The notes below the pieces were generated by a model, which was not told the DNA's origin, made no database searches, and saw nothing but the letters and a program-made list of their open reading frames with translations. From assembly GCA_002099365.1 (NCBI GenBank), contig MSED01000002.1, positions 2,108,001 to 2,172,000 of the forward strand: a DNA stretch of 64,000 nucleotides, in the 5' to 3' direction. A program made the position numbers and the translations under genes. Shown piece by piece: positions 63,501-64,000 of the stretch. Each line of letters opens with the position of its first letter. The first letter of the stretch is position 1. The stretch is from Phialophora verrucosa. Lineage: Eukaryota; Ascomycota; Eurotiomycetes; Chaetothyriales; Herpotrichiellaceae.

Positions 63501-63693
63501 TATCTTCCAAGTCATGGTTCTGCAGAATGTGCTGGGGAGCGTGTAGTAGGTTGGCTTTGACCGCTTCGAACGCCGATGGCGACGTGGGAGTCAGCATGCA
63601 GATGACGTCTGTAGCGTCTTCATCAGAAACATTCGAGATGCTGTGCCGGAATTTGGCGGGCTGTGTTGCAGGTTGAGTGGCATGCTGAGACAT
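60565..63693 (-). CDS. FHA-domain checkpoint kinase (Rad53/Cds1/Chk2 type)
   Basis: 1042 residues from the ATG at 63693 (MSQHATQPATQPAKF), in one exon. The open frame extends 56 codons further upstream (to 63861) without an ATG. An SQ/TQ-rich N-terminus precedes an FHA domain (FRFGRNPNQSDVLL, LSKIHFKIYV, LQDLSTNGTIVDD). The Ser/Thr kinase follows with GRGAFATVY (P-loop), AAKE (Lys), HRDIKPDNIL (HRD), DFGLSK (DFG) and APEVYPDYG, complete and expected active. Then comes a long Ser/Pro-rich linker. The C-terminal ~200 residues (TINLEAKDTMWGRGDGCTVRYP, KYALKIYFWAPG, RCIWVNGVAL) resemble a second, divergent FHA domain, as in yeast Rad53. Role: DNA-damage and replication checkpoint signalling in the nucleus, with FHA binding phospho-threonine. 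The two-FHA order distinguishes it from animal Chk2. Confidence 0.93.
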   Translation of the reverse strand: MSQHATQPATQPAKFRHSISNVSDEDATDVICMLTPTSPSAFEAVKANLLHAPQHILQNHDLEDIAEELLFGSNQSRDIALRMSSQVKHPKDGFRFGRNPNQSDVLLTAHEYDTLLSKIHFKIYVNNQGSLMLQDLSTNGTIVDDVHLKARDRRGKPVLKPATTVLKNGSLIRVFCGPDKQEVKMMVRIPSRGDFEDAYEENLRNYLAARGDVAQFASMRESTYGNHWNGGSLYNFTGLLGRGAFATVYRIQTKKEGDLYAAKELDKRRFIKNGVLDLKFDSELNIMKNLKHPNIVNYLDCHNYQHWIYILMEFVPYGELAQELRKRGTIPEADVQQIAKQILHALDYLHRRNITHRDIKPDNILIAKLNPLIVKLSDFGLSKCVTDQETFLKTFCGTLLYCAPEVYPDYGNYAQGAAPKRRRGLGEAVSKPPPSPYDQSVDMWSFGAVIFHLLCGKPPVTGRGDDRGAQMLNNIMTKDVDFEPLRQEGISEAAVDFIAKLLNRNPSSRPKEAECLRHPWLRDVPDNCNYDDVEEPLSDVEDQLEEFDELGENFIDDDMIANLNQLNQPASSSPQRPAKRVRTFVDMPQTASAIAYPSLPEADQSILPLPNETAPPAQRLFGEISASVLRSSGVFGGELNPLPSPTHVNKIRDGVEQISVNDFVVHPPSGRAESEDNAGQPLRYPQILEVPQAQTTSAASLMGAEQQIGQLNMSSEGDISDAPTPETTNPVTPETRQMSPSDSLTPHVDPGFAEPAQPVEEPICTRQIDLNLVKDPVNFQAEVEARNASRANKLRTKAETFHVNMAARTRAPSAELAATIDAKTGQVVQHAVDGERFSRTLQGPADTTGGGSQASQFIKPHRRYGKLTSLPGSFANVTINLEAKDTMWGRGDGCTVRYPNLSDVRVPKYALKIYFWAPGMAPYVAGGGNWTDVPCVRTLIATSASRCIWVNGVALRKESASGDASFYGKLYSEDVVTIYDEADGFLKFRVEITFGESARPRPASEKGFLIEEEHVHHQRMKERESMRLSMREDGGESAHRSG

Positions 63694-64000
63694 GATGATG
63701 TTGCCAACAGTCTCTAGGGATTGCTCGGATGCGGCTGGAGACGACGGGGCTGGGGGCCAAAAGATTCCAATATTGGCTAATTCTGGCTCGTTGACAAACG
63801 CGTCCGGCTTGAAGAGAGCTAAGCATGGATCTTCCAACTCTGAGTGAGATTGACCGAGAATGCTAGTGTAGTGCCACCCTCTCGATTCTCATAGTACTCC
63901 AAAATTAGGTCTGTCTGAACTGACCCAGTAGACGCCTGACTGCCATCGTCTGCGCGTATATAGTATGCTACGTCTATGTTAGCAATGTCCATGTTGTGGT
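63694..64000 (-). other. Upstream region of kinase with two open frames at window edge
   Basis: Two minus-strand frames reach the edge. One continues the kinase frame to 63861. The other (63817-64000) holds a Met at 63992 (MDIANIDVAYY) and reads plausibly to WKIHA-stop at 63817. They would join in frame via GTGGCA to CACTCAG, but that intron is only 38 bases. The 63817-64000 frame may instead be the 3' end of a neighbouring gene. Confidence 0.35.

Overview
The window is nuclear DNA from a filamentous ascomycete fungus (Pezizomycotina; class not determined). The evidence is gene content and gene style. There are short GT-AG introns of about 48-160 bases with CTAAC or CTGAC branch sites. The gene set is fungal: Akr1-type palmitoyltransferase, MNN10-type GT34 enzyme, a WSC-domain secreted protein, a fungal type III polyketide synthase and a Bre5/Nxt3-like G3BP. 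Genes lie on both strands with 0.3-3 kb spacers. No tRNA, rRNA, CRISPR array or intact transposon was recognised.

Layout: 1-1321 is the N-terminal part of a conserved membrane protein (minus, runs off the left edge). 1322-4288 is gene-poor. 4289-5530 is a zinc-less MDR oxidoreductase. 6740-7500 holds a decayed C2H2 zinc-finger gene beside a diverged tandem duplication. 7841-9904 is the mitochondrial ATP synthase alpha subunit in five exons, one intron of which lacks normal GT-AG borders. It is divergent from AKR1 (10311-12482). 12942-13998 is a broken ankyrin-repeat gene.

15794-26796 is the most distinctive block: seven genes that look like an undescribed lipid/polyketide biosynthetic locus. 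They are a membrane-attached methyltransferase-like protein, a small triple-pass membrane protein, a type III polyketide synthase, a divergent cytochrome P450, a peroxisomal (SKL-ending) 2-hydroxyacyl-CoA lyase, a soluble class I methyltransferase and a second multi-pass membrane protein. A plausible but untested scheme is that the P450 and lyase hydroxylate and trim a fatty acyl chain, the type III PKS extends it to an alkyl-resorcinol or alkyl-pyrone, and the methyltransferase(s) finish it.

The right half is mostly housekeeping: separase (27044-33193), a small mitochondrial inner-membrane protein, a glutathione S-transferase pseudogene, a G3BP-like NTF2/RRM protein, a septin-like GTPase with a C-terminal membrane anchor, a small unknown protein, a 1801-residue secreted propeller protein with six WSC domains, a small charged protein, an alpha/beta hydrolase, a coiled-coil protein, a GT34 mannosyl/galactosyltransferase, and a Rad53/Chk2-type FHA kinase at the right edge.

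Exon borders were placed by eye from splice consensus and protein continuity. No alignment, RNA or database search was available.
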